Assembly (NCBI GenBank): GCA_002841395.1
Contig: PGZM01000003.1
Location: 194,554-258,553, forward strand
DNA: 64,000 nucleotides
DNA from: Firmicutes bacterium HGW-Firmicutes-9
GTDB taxonomy: Bacteria > Bacillota > Clostridia > Christensenellales > CAG-138
Direction of reading: 5' to 3'
Part shown: piece by piece, positions 17,189 through 25,080 of the stretch
Position numbering within the stretch: the first letter of the stretch is position 1
Layout: each line of letters opens with the position of its first letter
Made by a program: the position numbers and the translations under genes
The notes under the pieces: model-generated
The model's database searches: none
Told to the model about the DNA's origin: nothing
What the model saw: only the letters and a program-made list of their open reading frames with translations

Positions 17189-17551
17189 CTATTTCTTCCT
17201 GCGCTGTTCTCGCAGCGCTTCTTTCTCCATAGCTTTCAAAACCGCGCTGTCGGTTTCTTCTTGTGAAATATCCGCATACGTCCGCACGCCCGCGACCAAC
17301 TCGTCGCAGAGAGCAGCGACGTCTCGTCCCGTGACGTCCAGCACGTCTTTACCCGCTGCTGCGCCTTCTTCGAGGAGGTCGACTATGCCCGAAAGTACGT
17401 TTGAAGTTCTCTCAAACTCCACAGTACCGATCAAGAAGATGTATTTCTGCATCTCGTGGTAGACGATCTGGTAGTCGCGTGGGAGTTTTCTGACCCGCCG
17501 CATGTGCGCGCGCCACAGTTTCTTTTGCTGTATCATGTCTTGAAGTTTCAT
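17189..17551 (-). CDS. DUF1048 protein, copy 2
   Basis: A 120-aa soluble, helix-rich protein. The core RKLPRDYQIVYHEMQKYIF and SGIVDLLEEGAAAGKDVLDV resemble the next gene upstream, so the two are tandem paralogues. The C terminus is very basic. DUF1048 genes usually sit beside PadR regulators and ABC exporters. Their biochemical role is unknown; adaptor or co-regulator is a guess from context. The ATG has GGAGG upstream and follows copy 1 by nine bases. Confidence 0.85.
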   Translation of the reverse strand: MKLQDMIQQKKLWRAHMRRVRKLPRDYQIVYHEMQKYIFLIGTVEFERTSNVLSGIVDLLEEGAAAGKDVLDVTGRDVAALCDELVAGVRTYADISQEETDSAVLKAMEKEALREQRRKK

Positions 17552-17560
17552 ATTTGCCTC

Positions 17561-17908
17561 CTATCGACCGAGTTTGCGCAGGATCGAAGCGTTCAGCTGA
17601 TCGCGCCAGCCGTCGCGGTATGTCTTAGCACCCTGTTCACCCGCAAGTGAAGCGCAGAAACCCTTGATATCTCCGCCGAGAACATCCTGGATATTCTGAC
17701 CTTGGGCATTAGATTCCTCAAACAAATCCAGCACACCATCCAGAATCGGCATAATGTTGCGCCCCGTAAAGTCGGATCGCTGCCAGAGTTCGGCGTTGAT
17801 CTGCATCCACGCGGTCTGATAATCCGCAGGTAGTTTATTCGCACGCGACTTGAATTCCTTCCACTGGCGGTTGATATCGTTTCCTGTGATTCTATCCCAG
17901 AAGTTCAT
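17561..17908 (-). CDS. DUF1048 protein, copy 1
   Basis: A 115-aa protein starting MNFWDRITGNDINRQWKEF. It shares NKLPADYQTAWMQINAE and LDGVLDLFEESNAQGQNIQDV with the following paralogue. The ATG at 17908 overlaps the PadR stop (ATGA), so the regulator and this protein are translationally coupled. The ATG has an AAGGAGA site. Function unknown. Confidence 0.85.
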   Translation of the reverse strand: MNFWDRITGNDINRQWKEFKSRANKLPADYQTAWMQINAELWQRSDFTGRNIMPILDGVLDLFEESNAQGQNIQDVLGGDIKGFCASLAGEQGAKTYRDGWRDQLNASILRKLGR

Positions 17909-18231
17909 ACTTTTGTCTCCTTTAGTTCCATGATCTTTGACGCGACGAACTCCCATTTCTCCCAGAATCTTAGCAGTTCTGCGCGTCCACTCTCGTTCAG
18001 CGTGAAGAACTTGCGCGGCGGGCCCATATCCGACGGCTGCTTAGTGATATTCACAAGCCCGTTTTTCTCTAACCGCACGAGGATGGTGTAGACAGTGCCG
18101 TCCACCACGTCGGCAAAGCCGAGGGTGTTGAGCTTGCGGGTGATCTCGTAGCCATATGTCTCACCGCGGCTGATAATCTCCAGCACACAACCTTCCAACA
18201 CGCCTTTGAGCATTTCAGTGATTTGTTCCAA
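17905..18231 (-). CDS. PadR-family transcriptional regulator
   Basis: A winged-helix regulator of about 108 aa, the size of minimal PadR proteins. The sequence GVLEGCVLEIISRGETYGYE near the N terminus and GTVYTILVRLEKNGLV in the recognition region are diagnostic. PadR proteins repress adjacent exporter genes and let go on binding the drug. The start is uncertain: the TTG at 18231 has AAGGAG eight bases upstream, while the GTG at 18240 directly abuts it. It heads the exporter operon and probably autoregulates through the repeats at 18246-18297. Confidence 0.9.
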   Translation of the reverse strand: MEQITEMLKGVLEGCVLEIISRGETYGYEITRKLNTLGFADVVDGTVYTILVRLEKNGLVNITKQPSDMGPPRKFFTLNESGRAELLRFWEKWEFVASKIMELKETKV

Positions 18232-18245
18232 TACATTCACTCCTT

Positions 18246-18297
18246 GCTATATAGTAATACTGGTAATAAGTAGTACTGACTACAGCTATATAGTAAT
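18246..18297. promoter_or_regulatory. candidate PadR operator, 13-bp direct repeat
   Basis: GCTATATAGTAAT occurs exactly at 18246-18258 and again at 18285-18297. One copy covers the -10 box and the other lies just before the ribosome binding site of padR. A repressor bound to both would block the promoter and the transcript start. Confidence 0.5.
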
Positions 18298-18318
18298 GCA
18301 GAATAGCGGGCATGTCAA
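18290..18318 (-). promoter_or_regulatory. promoter of the PadR-exporter operon
   Basis: On the minus strand TTGACA (18313-18318), 17 bases, TACTAT (18290-18295). The -35 is consensus. The -10 box lies inside one copy of the direct repeat described next. Confidence 0.75.
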
Positions 18319-18403
18319 TACTTTTTTGAGATTATTTTTAGGATTGATATAATAAAAAAGATGGGGACTTTATCCCAGTTTAAAAGAATATTGTGATTTG
18401 CGT

Positions 18404-18437
18404 AATTAAAAAGCAGGAGAGGGTTTCCTTCCTGCTT
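18404..18437 (-). terminator. terminator of the Rrf2 gene
   Basis: AAAGCAGGA (18410-18418) pairs with TCCTGCTTT (18429-18437). On the minus strand the stem is followed by TTTAATT. It lies 21 bases beyond the Rrf2 stop. Confidence 0.75.
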
Positions 18438-18458
18438 TGATAGTTATATGTCAATCAA

Positions 18459-18905
18459 TCAGATATAATACATCGCGGCATCGTCGCCTTTGTGCTTTTC
18501 GCTCGCGAGGACGAGGTCTTCCAGAGAGATTTGGGAAAGGGAGGCCGCAACCGCGTTGTCCAGAACGTCAAACGCCGACTCGCGCATGGCAAACTCGATC
18601 TCCGGCGCGCGCTCTGCGACCGTGTCCTCCGTTTTGTCAAAGAGACCCGTTTCCACGGCGGTCAGCACATCCAGCACGCTGATCTGTCCCGGTGCCGCGG
18701 AGAGGAGATAGCCGCCCTGTGCGCCCTTGACGGAGGTGACAAGCTCGCCGCGCTTGAGCAGCGAAAACACCTGCTCCAGATAGATCTTCGAGATGCCAAG
18801 CCGCTCGGAGATGCTGATCAGCGTGATGGACTCTCCGCTGTGATGCTGCTGCGCCATATGGATGGCGGAGGCCAACGCGTAGCGTCCCTTTGCGGAAATT
18901 CTCAT
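18459..18905 (-). CDS. Rrf2-family transcriptional regulator without cluster cysteines
   Basis: A 148-aa protein with the Rrf2 start MRISAKGRYALASAIHMAQ. The helix-turn-helix ISERLGISKIYLEQVFSLL and the wing KGAQGGYLLSAAP follow. No cysteine occurs in the whole protein, so it cannot bind an iron-sulfur cluster as IscR or NsrR do; it may resemble CymR-like members that respond to metabolism through partner proteins. It has its own promoter and terminator. The neighbouring leftward amino acid ABC transporter ends 230 bases away and is not in its operon. Confidence 0.92.
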   Translation of the reverse strand: MRISAKGRYALASAIHMAQQHHSGESITLISISERLGISKIYLEQVFSLLKRGELVTSVKGAQGGYLLSAAPGQISVLDVLTAVETGLFDKTEDTVAERAPEIEFAMRESAFDVLDNAVAASLSQISLEDLVLASEKHKGDDAAMYYI

Positions 18906-18943
18906 GTCACGAACCCCTTTGTCCTATTAAATAACTATGTTTT

Positions 18944-18972
18944 ATGATATATGATTTTGCATGCGATGTCAA
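18944..18972 (-). promoter_or_regulatory. promoter of the Rrf2 gene
   Basis: On the minus strand TTGACA (18967-18972), 17 bases, TATCAT (18944-18949), 38 bases upstream of the ATG. Confidence 0.7.
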
Positions 18973-19063
18973 GTTGATCGACCAACCGTACTCATCCGTT
19001 CAGCCGCGTATAATTGCTGCCTCGTTTTACTTGATAGTCCGTCAAAACGTACCGGTTTTTGTG

Positions 19064-19089
19064 AGAAAAACGCCGCTGTCAGGCGGCGT
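19064..19089 (-). terminator. terminator of the amino acid ABC operon
   Basis: ACGCCGC (19070-19076) pairs with GCGGCGT (19083-19089) over a 6-base loop, followed on the minus strand by TTTTCTCAC. It lies about 50 bases after the ATPase stop. Confidence 0.65.
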
Positions 19090-19137
19090 CTGTCTCTCGT
19101 TTGATCAATTTACAACCTGCGACAAAGCGCAGGGAAG

Positions 19138-19908
19138 TTACAGAACGCTCCTGAGGAAGCTGATCGCTTTTTCGTTCGTCGGGTGATCGAAAAGCTCTTT
19201 CGGTGTGTTTTCTTCGAGGATCATACCGTCCGCCATGAACACCACGCGGTCGGCAACCTCACGCGCGAAGCCCATCTCATGGGTGACGACCAGCATGGTC
19301 ATGCCCTGCTTGGCAAGCCCCTTCATTACATTGAGCACCTCGCCGACGAGTTCCGGATCGAGCGCGCTCGTCGGTTCATCGAAGAGCATGATTTCGGGTT
19401 CCATGGCGAGCGCACGCGCGATGGCTACGCGCTGCTGCTGGCCGCCAGAGAGCTTGCTGGGGTAAACGTCCAGCTTGTCGGAAAGACCCACGCGCTCGAT
19501 GATCTCGATTGCGAGCTTCTTTGCGGCCTCTGCCGACTTTTTGCGGACGAGAACCTGCGCGATCATGACGTTTTCCAGCACGGTCTTATGCGGGAACAGG
19601 TTGAACCGCTGGAAGACCATGCCCATTTCAAGCAGCATCGCCTTCTGCGCGTCCGGTTCCGCGCGGTGGATCGTGCGGTTGTGCTCGCGATGCAGAAACA
19701 GCTCGTCTTTGATGAAGACCTTGCCGCTCGTGATCTTTTCCAGCTGGTTGAGAGAGCGCAGATAGGTCGATTTGCCCGCGCCGGAAGGCCCGATGATGCA
19801 GATCACTTCGCCTTTTTTGACGGAGAGATTGACGTCGCGCAGCACTTCGAGCGTCCCGAAGCTTTTGTAAAGATTTTCCGTTTTGAGAATGTATTGATAA
19901 TCACTCAT
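19138..19908 (-). CDS. polar amino acid ABC transporter ATP-binding protein
   Basis: A 256-aa ATPase of the HisP/GlnQ group. Walker A is [18 protein letters not shown], the signature [17 protein letters not shown], Walker [21 protein letters not shown], and the switch [15 protein letters not shown]. It drives uptake through the permease encoded upstream (19977-21017). Last gene of the binding protein, permease, ATPase operon. Confidence 0.93.
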   Translation of the reverse strand: MSDYQYILKTENLYKSFGTLEVLRDVNLSVKKGEVICIIGPSGAGKSTYLRSLNQLEKITSGKVFIKDELFLHREHNRTIHRAEPDAQKAMLLEMGMVFQRFNLFPHKTVLENVMIAQVLVRKKSAEAAKKLAIEIIERVGLSDKLDVYPSKLSGGQQQRVAIARALAMEPEIMLFDEPTSALDPELVGEVLNVMKGLAKQGMTMLVVTHEMGFAREVADRVVFMADGMILEENTPKELFDHPTNEKAISFLRSVL

Positions 19909-19976
19909 ATGTGCGCCCTACTCATGGTTCGAAAGTCGTTCTTTATCATTTGCATGTATTTCTTCCTTCGCGTGTA

Positions 19977-21017
19977 TTACTCATAGATCGAGAGTCGTTT
20001 CTCGATCTTGCCGAAGATAAACGTGAAGACCGCGGTGATGACGAGATAGATCAAAAGCGCGGGAATAAACACGAGGTAATTACCTTCGCTGGTCATGATC
20101 GTCTTACTGATCGTGGTGATGTCCATCAGCGAGATGGCGAACACGAGGGAGACGTCCTTGATCATCATGACGAACTCGTTGCACAGCGGGGGAATCATGC
20201 GGCGGATGGACTGCGGAATGATGATGGTGCGCATCATCTGGCCGTAGCCCATGCCAAGCGCCTTTGCTGCCTCATTCTGTCCTTTGTCGATGGACTGAAT
20301 TGCCGCGCGGACAATCTCCGCGCAGTAGGCGGCGGCGTTGAGCGAAAACGCGATCAGAGCCGCGATAAACGCGCCTTTATAGACCGCCTCCGGATCGCCT
20401 GCGGCAAAGAGGCTTCTCCAGGCAAAGCCGAAGATGCCGGGTACGGAGAAGTAGATGACAAACATCTGAATCAACAGCGGCGTACCACGGAAAAAGAAGA
20501 TATACGCGCTGCTGAGTTTGCTGATCACCTTGTTTTCTGAAATTTTGCCGAGCGCTAAAAACACGCTGAAGATCGCGCCGATGATCATCGAAAGCGTGGT
20601 CAACAGCAGCGTCAGCTTCACACCGTGCAGCAGGTTTTCACCCGTGCCGAGCATGCGATAGGTGTAGTTCACCATCTGGCCTGCAAACTTCCAGCCGCCC
20701 TCGTCCGCGCCGTAGATACCGCCCGCGAAGCCGACATAGGACTCCTTGAGCGCGCTCGCGCCGGAGGTCGTAAAGGAGATATAGCTGATGACGCCGAGGT
20801 CATTGTAGGTGATGGTGAGGGACTTTCTGCTGCTGGTCTTCTCGTCCTCAATGATCTGCTCGATCTCCGGAGAGGCGTTGCGGAGCATGTCCTGCTCCGA
20901 CACGTTTAACGAAGAGAGAACGAAAATAACCACCAAAATCGCCAGGATGACCATGGCGACCGTCTTGGTGCTTTTCTGCCAGTTTTTGAAGTCCACGAGT
21001 TTTTTGAATTTGCTCAT
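19977..21017 (-). CDS. polar amino acid ABC transporter permease
   Basis: A 346-aa permease of the HisM/GlnP group. It has one N-terminal membrane helix (about residues 18-38) and an extra extracytoplasmic insert of about 80 residues before the core, longer than the usual ~220-aa family members. The core has about five helices and the EAA loop EAAKALGMGYGQMMRTIIIP. It is encoded between the binding protein and ATPase. Substrate is probably a polar amino acid. Confidence 0.9.
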   Translation of the reverse strand: MSKFKKLVDFKNWQKSTKTVAMVILAILVVIFVLSSLNVSEQDMLRNASPEIEQIIEDEKTSSRKSLTITYNDLGVISYISFTTSGASALKESYVGFAGGIYGADEGGWKFAGQMVNYTYRMLGTGENLLHGVKLTLLLTTLSMIIGAIFSVFLALGKISENKVISKLSSAYIFFFRGTPLLIQMFVIYFSVPGIFGFAWRSLFAAGDPEAVYKGAFIAALIAFSLNAAAYCAEIVRAAIQSIDKGQNEAAKALGMGYGQMMRTIIIPQSIRRMIPPLCNEFVMMIKDVSLVFAISLMDITTISKTIMTSEGNYLVFIPALLIYLVITAVFTFIFGKIEKRLSIYE

Positions 21018-21119
21018 GTTGTCTCGCTTATCTGGTGGTGTGGGGAAAATTATTTCAGCCGGCGAGGGCAGTGATCGTGCCCGCGCCAGCCGAAAGAAAC
21101 GTCGAAATAGGTTGTAGGC

Positions 21120-21947
21120 TTATTTGCCGAACCAGTAGGCAACATTGGCTTCGAAGAAGCCTTCCGCGGTCAGCAGGGCGATCGCTTCGTTGATTGCGGC
21201 CTGCAGGGCGGTGTTGTCGAGCGCCATGGCGACGCCGAACTGTTCCGGTTCGCTCTCATCCTGGAAGGCCTTGACGAACTTATCCGGGTTGGAGGCGAGG
21301 TAGCCGTCCGCAACGGTGGAGTCTACGACAACCGCGTCAACTTCGCCGTTTTCCAGCTGGGTGAAGCAGGTCGTGATCTTCTCGTTGGCGGAGATCGTGG
21401 CGGTGATCGAGCCGGTGCTGACGTAGTCCGACATCAGGATATCCGAGGTGGTTTCCTTCTGCACGGCGATTGCGAGACCGTCGAGATCGAGGAAGCTTTC
21501 CACTTTGCCGGCATAGTCAGCCTTGACGACGACTGCCTGGTAGTTGTTGATGTAGGCATCCGAGAAGAGCATGCTCTCTTTGCGCTCTTCGGTGATGGTC
21601 ACGGCGGAGATAACGCAGTCATAGTTCACGCCGATGCCCTGGAAGATGCCATCCCACGCGGTGTTGACGAAGTTGACGGTCACGCCGAGCTTTTCGCTGA
21701 GGGCTTTGGCAAAGTCAACGTCATAGCCGATCGGGGTGGTGCCATCTTCGGCAAAATCCTCGAAAGGCGGGTAGCCGATTTCCATACCGATGGTCAGAAC
21801 GCCATCCTGCATGAGTTTCACGGCGGACATATCGACGCTGCTGGCTGCGGCCGCGGCTGCGGGCGCTTCCTCGGTCTTCGCGGTGCAAGCCGCAAAGGAG
21901 AGCAGCATCATCAAAGACAACGCAAGGGCAAAAATTTTCTTCATCAT
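21120..21947 (-). CDS. amino acid ABC transporter substrate-binding lipoprotein
   Basis: A 275-aa family 3 binding protein. The lipoprotein signal MMKKIFALALSLMMLLSFAA ends before Cys21, followed by an Ala-rich linker. The mature part has IGMEIGYPPFEDFAEDG, GYDVDFAKALSEKLGV and WDGIFQGI, typical of glutamine/histidine/cystine binding proteins. The ATG at 21947 has AGGAGG nine bases upstream; in-frame codons back to 22070 run through the promoter and are not coding. The promoter carries a palindrome with the same half-sites as the nearby metal-efflux operators. Confidence 0.92.
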   Translation of the reverse strand: MMKKIFALALSLMMLLSFAACTAKTEEAPAAAAAASSVDMSAVKLMQDGVLTIGMEIGYPPFEDFAEDGTTPIGYDVDFAKALSEKLGVTVNFVNTAWDGIFQGIGVNYDCVISAVTITEERKESMLFSDAYINNYQAVVVKADYAGKVESFLDLDGLAIAVQKETTSDILMSDYVSTGSITATISANEKITTCFTQLENGEVDAVVVDSTVADGYLASNPDKFVKAFQDESEPEQFGVAMALDNTALQAAINEAIALLTAEGFFEANVAYWFGK

Positions 21948-21972
21948 TGATCCGATCCTCCTAAAAAAAATA

Positions 21973-21993
21973 GAAGTTGAACAATTCAACTTC
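21973..21993. promoter_or_regulatory. palindromic operator downstream of the amino acid ABC promoter
   Basis: GAAGTTGAA and its exact complement TTCAACTTC flank a 3-base centre. The site covers about +6 to +26 of the predicted transcript, a repressor position. The half-site AGTTGA/TCAACT is shared with the two operators at 22722-22775, but the half-sites are three bases closer together here. Confidence 0.6.
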
Positions 21994-22005
21994 ATTGTTT
22001 GCATT

Positions 22006-22034
22006 AAAATAGCATAGATATACGGCGTTGTCAA
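22006..22034 (-). promoter_or_regulatory. promoter of the amino acid ABC operon
   Basis: On the minus strand TTGACA (22029-22034), 17 bases, TATTTT (22006-22011). Transcription should start near 21999, just before the palindrome. Confidence 0.7.
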
Positions 22035-22229
22035 TATACTATTTATAATTATAAGAGAAAAAATCAACAAAATTCGTCATAATTCATACAAATCGGATAA
22101 ATGCACAGTGTAAATGATAAAATATACTAAAATGATGCATAATAATGCGCATACAAAAGTCAAATACCGCATAAGTGTGAGAATGACGATTCGAAGCATT
22201 GATAGAACGCGTTTTTGCAGAATCTGATA

Positions 22230-22607
22230 CTATGCCTTGTTGGAGGAATCCGTTTCGCGGATGTGCTCCAAACCCATCTCGAAAATCTGGCGCACATGGT
22301 CGTCCGCAAGGGCATAATAGATGTTCTTGCCGTCGCGGCGGTTGATGACGAGGTTTGCATCCCGGAGCGCGCGAAGCTGATGCGAGATTGCGGACTTGGT
22401 CATGTTCAGAAGAGCTGCAAGATCGCATACGCAGAGCTCGTGCACGTCCAGCGCGCACATGATCTTTGCGCGCGTGCTGTCTCCGAGCACCTTGAAGAAG
22501 TCGGAGAGGTCATACAACTCGTTCTCCTCCGGCATGTTCTGCCTGACTTGATCGACCACATCCCCGTGGATGATGTCGCAATCGCACACATAATCTTCTC
22601 TGCCCAT
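22230..22607 (-). CDS. ArsR-family metal-sensing repressor, CadC-like
   Basis: A 125-aa winged-helix repressor. Cys8 and Cys10 (YVCDCD) at the N terminus and Cys59 and Cys61 (ELCVCDL) in the third helix match, within a residue or so, the thiolate site by which CadC binds cadmium, lead or zinc. The HTH reads NMTKSAISHQLRALRDANLV. The C-terminal helix has DDHVRQIFEMGLEHIRE, with histidines like those of the second zinc site. The ATG at 22607 follows GAGAGGG; the frame is open to 22739 but without a site. It is divergent from the efflux genes it should repress. Confidence 0.9.
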   Translation of the reverse strand: MGREDYVCDCDIIHGDVVDQVRQNMPEENELYDLSDFFKVLGDSTRAKIMCALDVHELCVCDLAALLNMTKSAISHQLRALRDANLVINRRDGKNIYYALADDHVRQIFEMGLEHIRETDSSNKA

Positions 22608-22716
22608 ATTTCTGCCCTCTCTGATGATCTCCAGCTTCAAATCCCGCGTGTCGGGAGCCGCTCTTTCATATGATAATGCTCTGCCAAAGAAGCAAGCGGA
22701 ATTTTGCAATACGTCC

Positions 22717-22746
22717 TTGACAGTTGAGCGGTTGTTCAACTATAAT
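22717..22746 (+). promoter_or_regulatory. promoter of the HMA-P-type ATPase operon
   Basis: TTGACA (22717-22722), 18 bases, TATAAT (22741-22746): both boxes are consensus. The spacer is almost entirely filled by an ArsR-type operator. Confidence 0.85.
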
Positions 22747-22775
22747 AGCCTTGAAAGTTGAGTGGCTGCTCAACT
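22722..22775. promoter_or_regulatory. two ArsR/CadC-type operators
   Basis: Operator 1 (22722-22741) lies between the -35 and -10 boxes; operator 2 (22756-22775) starts at about +3. Each has the half-sites AGTTGA and TCAACT separated by eight bases. They fit the TGA-N6/8-TCA style of SmtB/ArsR-family sites and explain metal-dependent induction by the divergent CadC-like protein. Confidence 0.75.
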
Positions 22776-22894
22776 GTTCTAGACAAGCGTATCGCAAACG
22801 GTAAAAAATATCAAGAAGAAAAATGTGCGATCATTGAAGTTTTGTCTGAATCACACGAAAAATTGCGCCGCAAGCGCGGCAGAAGAGGGAACGC

Positions 22895-23116
22895 ATGAAA
22901 AAGGTATGTCGACTGGACGGATTGGGCTGCGCAACGTGCGCGGCAAAGATTGAGAACGCGGTTTCGAAACTGGAGGGCGTCTCCTCTGCGAGCGTCAACT
23001 TTATGACCACCAAGATGACCATCGAAGGCGACGAAGCGCGCATGGATGAGATCATGGAGAAAGCGGCTACAATCGCGAAAAAAATCGAGCCGGATGTCGT
23101 GGTGCGAAAGGCATAA
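22895..23116 (+). CDS. free-standing heavy-metal-associated (HMA) domain protein
   Basis: A 73-aa single HMA domain with the metal-binding motif GLGCATCAAKIE (Cys12 and Cys15). It resembles the N-terminal domain usually fused to Cd/Zn P-type ATPases, which is missing from the ATPase encoded six bases downstream. It probably delivers or senses metal for that pump. The ATG follows AGAGGG. Confidence 0.9.
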   Translation: MKKVCRLDGLGCATCAAKIENAVSKLEGVSSASVNFMTTKMTIEGDEARMDEIMEKAATIAKKIEPDVVVRKA

Positions 23117-23121
23117 ATAGA

Positions 23122-24984
23122 ATGAAACTTTCTGGGAACCAGAAATCTTTGATCAAAACGGCAATCGGCGCCGTGGTTTACGTGGTTGCAATCATTACGC
23201 GCGTGGAAGGCAGCCTGGTATCGCTTGGGCTGTTCCTCGCGGCTTACTTTATCATCGGCGGAAACGTCGTCTGGCGCGCGGTGCGCAACATCCTGCACGG
23301 CAAGGTCTTCGACGAGAATTTTCTGATGAGCATCGCCACCATCGGCGCGTTTATCGTCGGCGACTTTGCGGAAGCCGTCGCGGTCATGCTGTTTTATCAG
23401 GTGGGCGAGCTGTTTCAGGATTATGCCGTGGATCAGTCCCGCAAGTCGATTGCGGCGCTAATGAACATCCGCCCGGATTACGCGAATGTTCAGCGCGGGG
23501 ATGCGCTGGAGAAGGTCGATCCCGACGAGGTGCAGGTTGGCGAGACCATCGTCGTCAAGCCCGGCGAACGCGTGCCGCTCGATGCGGTCGTGCTCAGCGG
23601 CAGTTCGTCCGTCGACACTTCTGCGCTGACGGGAGAATCCCTCCCGCGCGACGTGGACGATGGAGATGCGCTCTTGAGCGGCTGCATCAACATCAGCGGG
23701 CTTGTGACTGCGAAGGTGACGAAGGAATTCGGCGAATCGACGGTCAGCAAGATTCTCGACCTAGTGGAGAACGCGGGCAACAAGAAATCCAAGTCTGAGA
23801 ACTTCATCACGAAGTTTGCGGGCTACTATACGCCGATCGTGGTCATCATCGCCGTACTGCTGGCGGTGATTCCGCCGCTGGTCGTGCCGGGCGAGCTCTT
23901 CCGCGAATGGATCTATCGCGGGCTGATCTTCCTTGTGATCTCCTGCCCGTGTGCGCTGGTGATCTCGATTCCGTTGAGCTTCTTCGGCGGCATCGGCGGC
24001 GCTTCCCGCAGGGGCATCCTCGTCAAGGGCGGCAACTATCTCGAGGCGTTGTCCGAATCGGAGATCGTCGTCTTTGACAAAACGGGTACGCTCACCAAGG
24101 GCAGCTTCCGCGTACAACAGGTTGAGCCGCAGGGTATCTCCGCAGACCAGCTGCTTGAGATTGCGGCGCACGCCGAGAGCTTCTCAAACCATCCGATTTC
24201 GCTGTCGCTGCAAAAGGCATATGGCAAACCGATCGACGCCGCACGCATTCGCGAGGTCGAGGAGACATCCGGCCACGGCGTAAGCGCAACCGTCGACGGC
24301 GCGAAGATCGCCGCCGGCAACGCGAAGCTGATGCGCAAGCTCGGCATTGCGTTTGCGGAACCCGACGTTGCGGGCACGGTTGTGCACGTTGCGCAGGACG
24401 GCGTGTATCGCGGCTATATTCTGATCGCAGATGAGGTCAAGGATGACGCGGCGCGCGCCATCTGCGAGCTGAAAGAGGCGGGCATCCGCCGGACGGTCAT
24501 GCTCACGGGCGACAGCAAGCGCATCGGCGAACAGGTTGCAAAACAGCTTGGAATCGACGAAGTGTACGCAGAGCTGCTGCCTGCGGATAAGGTGGATAAG
24601 GTTGAGGAGCTGTTTGCCGGAAAGTCTGTACGCGGCAAACTCGCGTTTGTGGGCGACGGCATCAACGACGCACCCGTGCTCGCGCGGGCGGATATCGGCA
24701 TCGCGATGGGCGGGCTTGGTTCCGATGCTGCGATTGAGGCGGCGGATATCGTCATCATGACGGATGAACCGAGCAAGATCGCAACCGCGATTCGAGTTTC
24801 CAAGAAGACGCTCCGCATCGTGAAACAGAACATCACGTTTGCGCTGGCGGTCAAAGGCGCGGTACTGCTGCTTGGCGCGGTCGGCATCGCCTCCATGTGG
24901 GCGGCGATCTTCGCGGATGTGGGCGTCGCGATTCTCGCGATCCTCAATGCCATCCGCATGCTGAACGTGAAGTCGATCAAGTGA
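23122..24984 (+). CDS. Cd2+/Zn2+-exporting P1B-type ATPase
   Basis: A 620-aa P-type ATPase. Metal-site motif CPC is at residues 275-277 (SCPCALVIS), the phosphorylated aspartate is Asp319 in DKTGTLT, the actuator loop reads ALTGESLP, the nucleotide-binding HP motif is SNHPIS, and the hinge is GDGINDAPVLA. The sequence starts directly with membrane helices; the N-terminal HMA domain is encoded separately upstream. CPC with the CadC-like regulator indicates a zinc/cadmium/lead exporter, not copper. Ends 22 bases before a strong terminator. Confidence 0.95.
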   Translation: MKLSGNQKSLIKTAIGAVVYVVAIITRVEGSLVSLGLFLAAYFIIGGNVVWRAVRNILHGKVFDENFLMSIATIGAFIVGDFAEAVAVMLFYQVGELFQDYAVDQSRKSIAALMNIRPDYANVQRGDALEKVDPDEVQVGETIVVKPGERVPLDAVVLSGSSSVDTSALTGESLPRDVDDGDALLSGCINISGLVTAKVTKEFGESTVSKILDLVENAGNKKSKSENFITKFAGYYTPIVVIIAVLLAVIPPLVVPGELFREWIYRGLIFLVISCPCALVISIPLSFFGGIGGASRRGILVKGGNYLEALSESEIVVFDKTGTLTKGSFRVQQVEPQGISADQLLEIAAHAESFSNHPISLSLQKAYGKPIDAARIREVEETSGHGVSATVDGAKIAAGNAKLMRKLGIAFAEPDVAGTVVHVAQDGVYRGYILIADEVKDDAARAICELKEAGIRRTVMLTGDSKRIGEQVAKQLGIDEVYAELLPADKVDKVEELFAGKSVRGKLAFVGDGINDAPVLARADIGIAMGGLGSDAAIEAADIVIMTDEPSKIATAIRVSKKTLRIVKQNITFALAVKGAVLLLGAVGIASMWAAIFADVGVAILAILNAIRMLNVKSIK

Positions 24985-25005
24985 TAGAAAAACGAATAGA
25001 CGAAA

Positions 25006-25045
25006 AACGCCCGCGTGCCAGATTGGTGCGCGGGCGTTTATTTCT
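25006..25045 (+). terminator. terminator of the P-type ATPase operon
   Basis: AACGCCCGCG (25006-25015) pairs with CGCGGGCGTT (25029-25038), followed by TATTTCTTT. Confidence 0.85.
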
Positions 25046-25080
25046 TTGCTCAAATGCTAAACACGATAGGTTGCTTGTTA

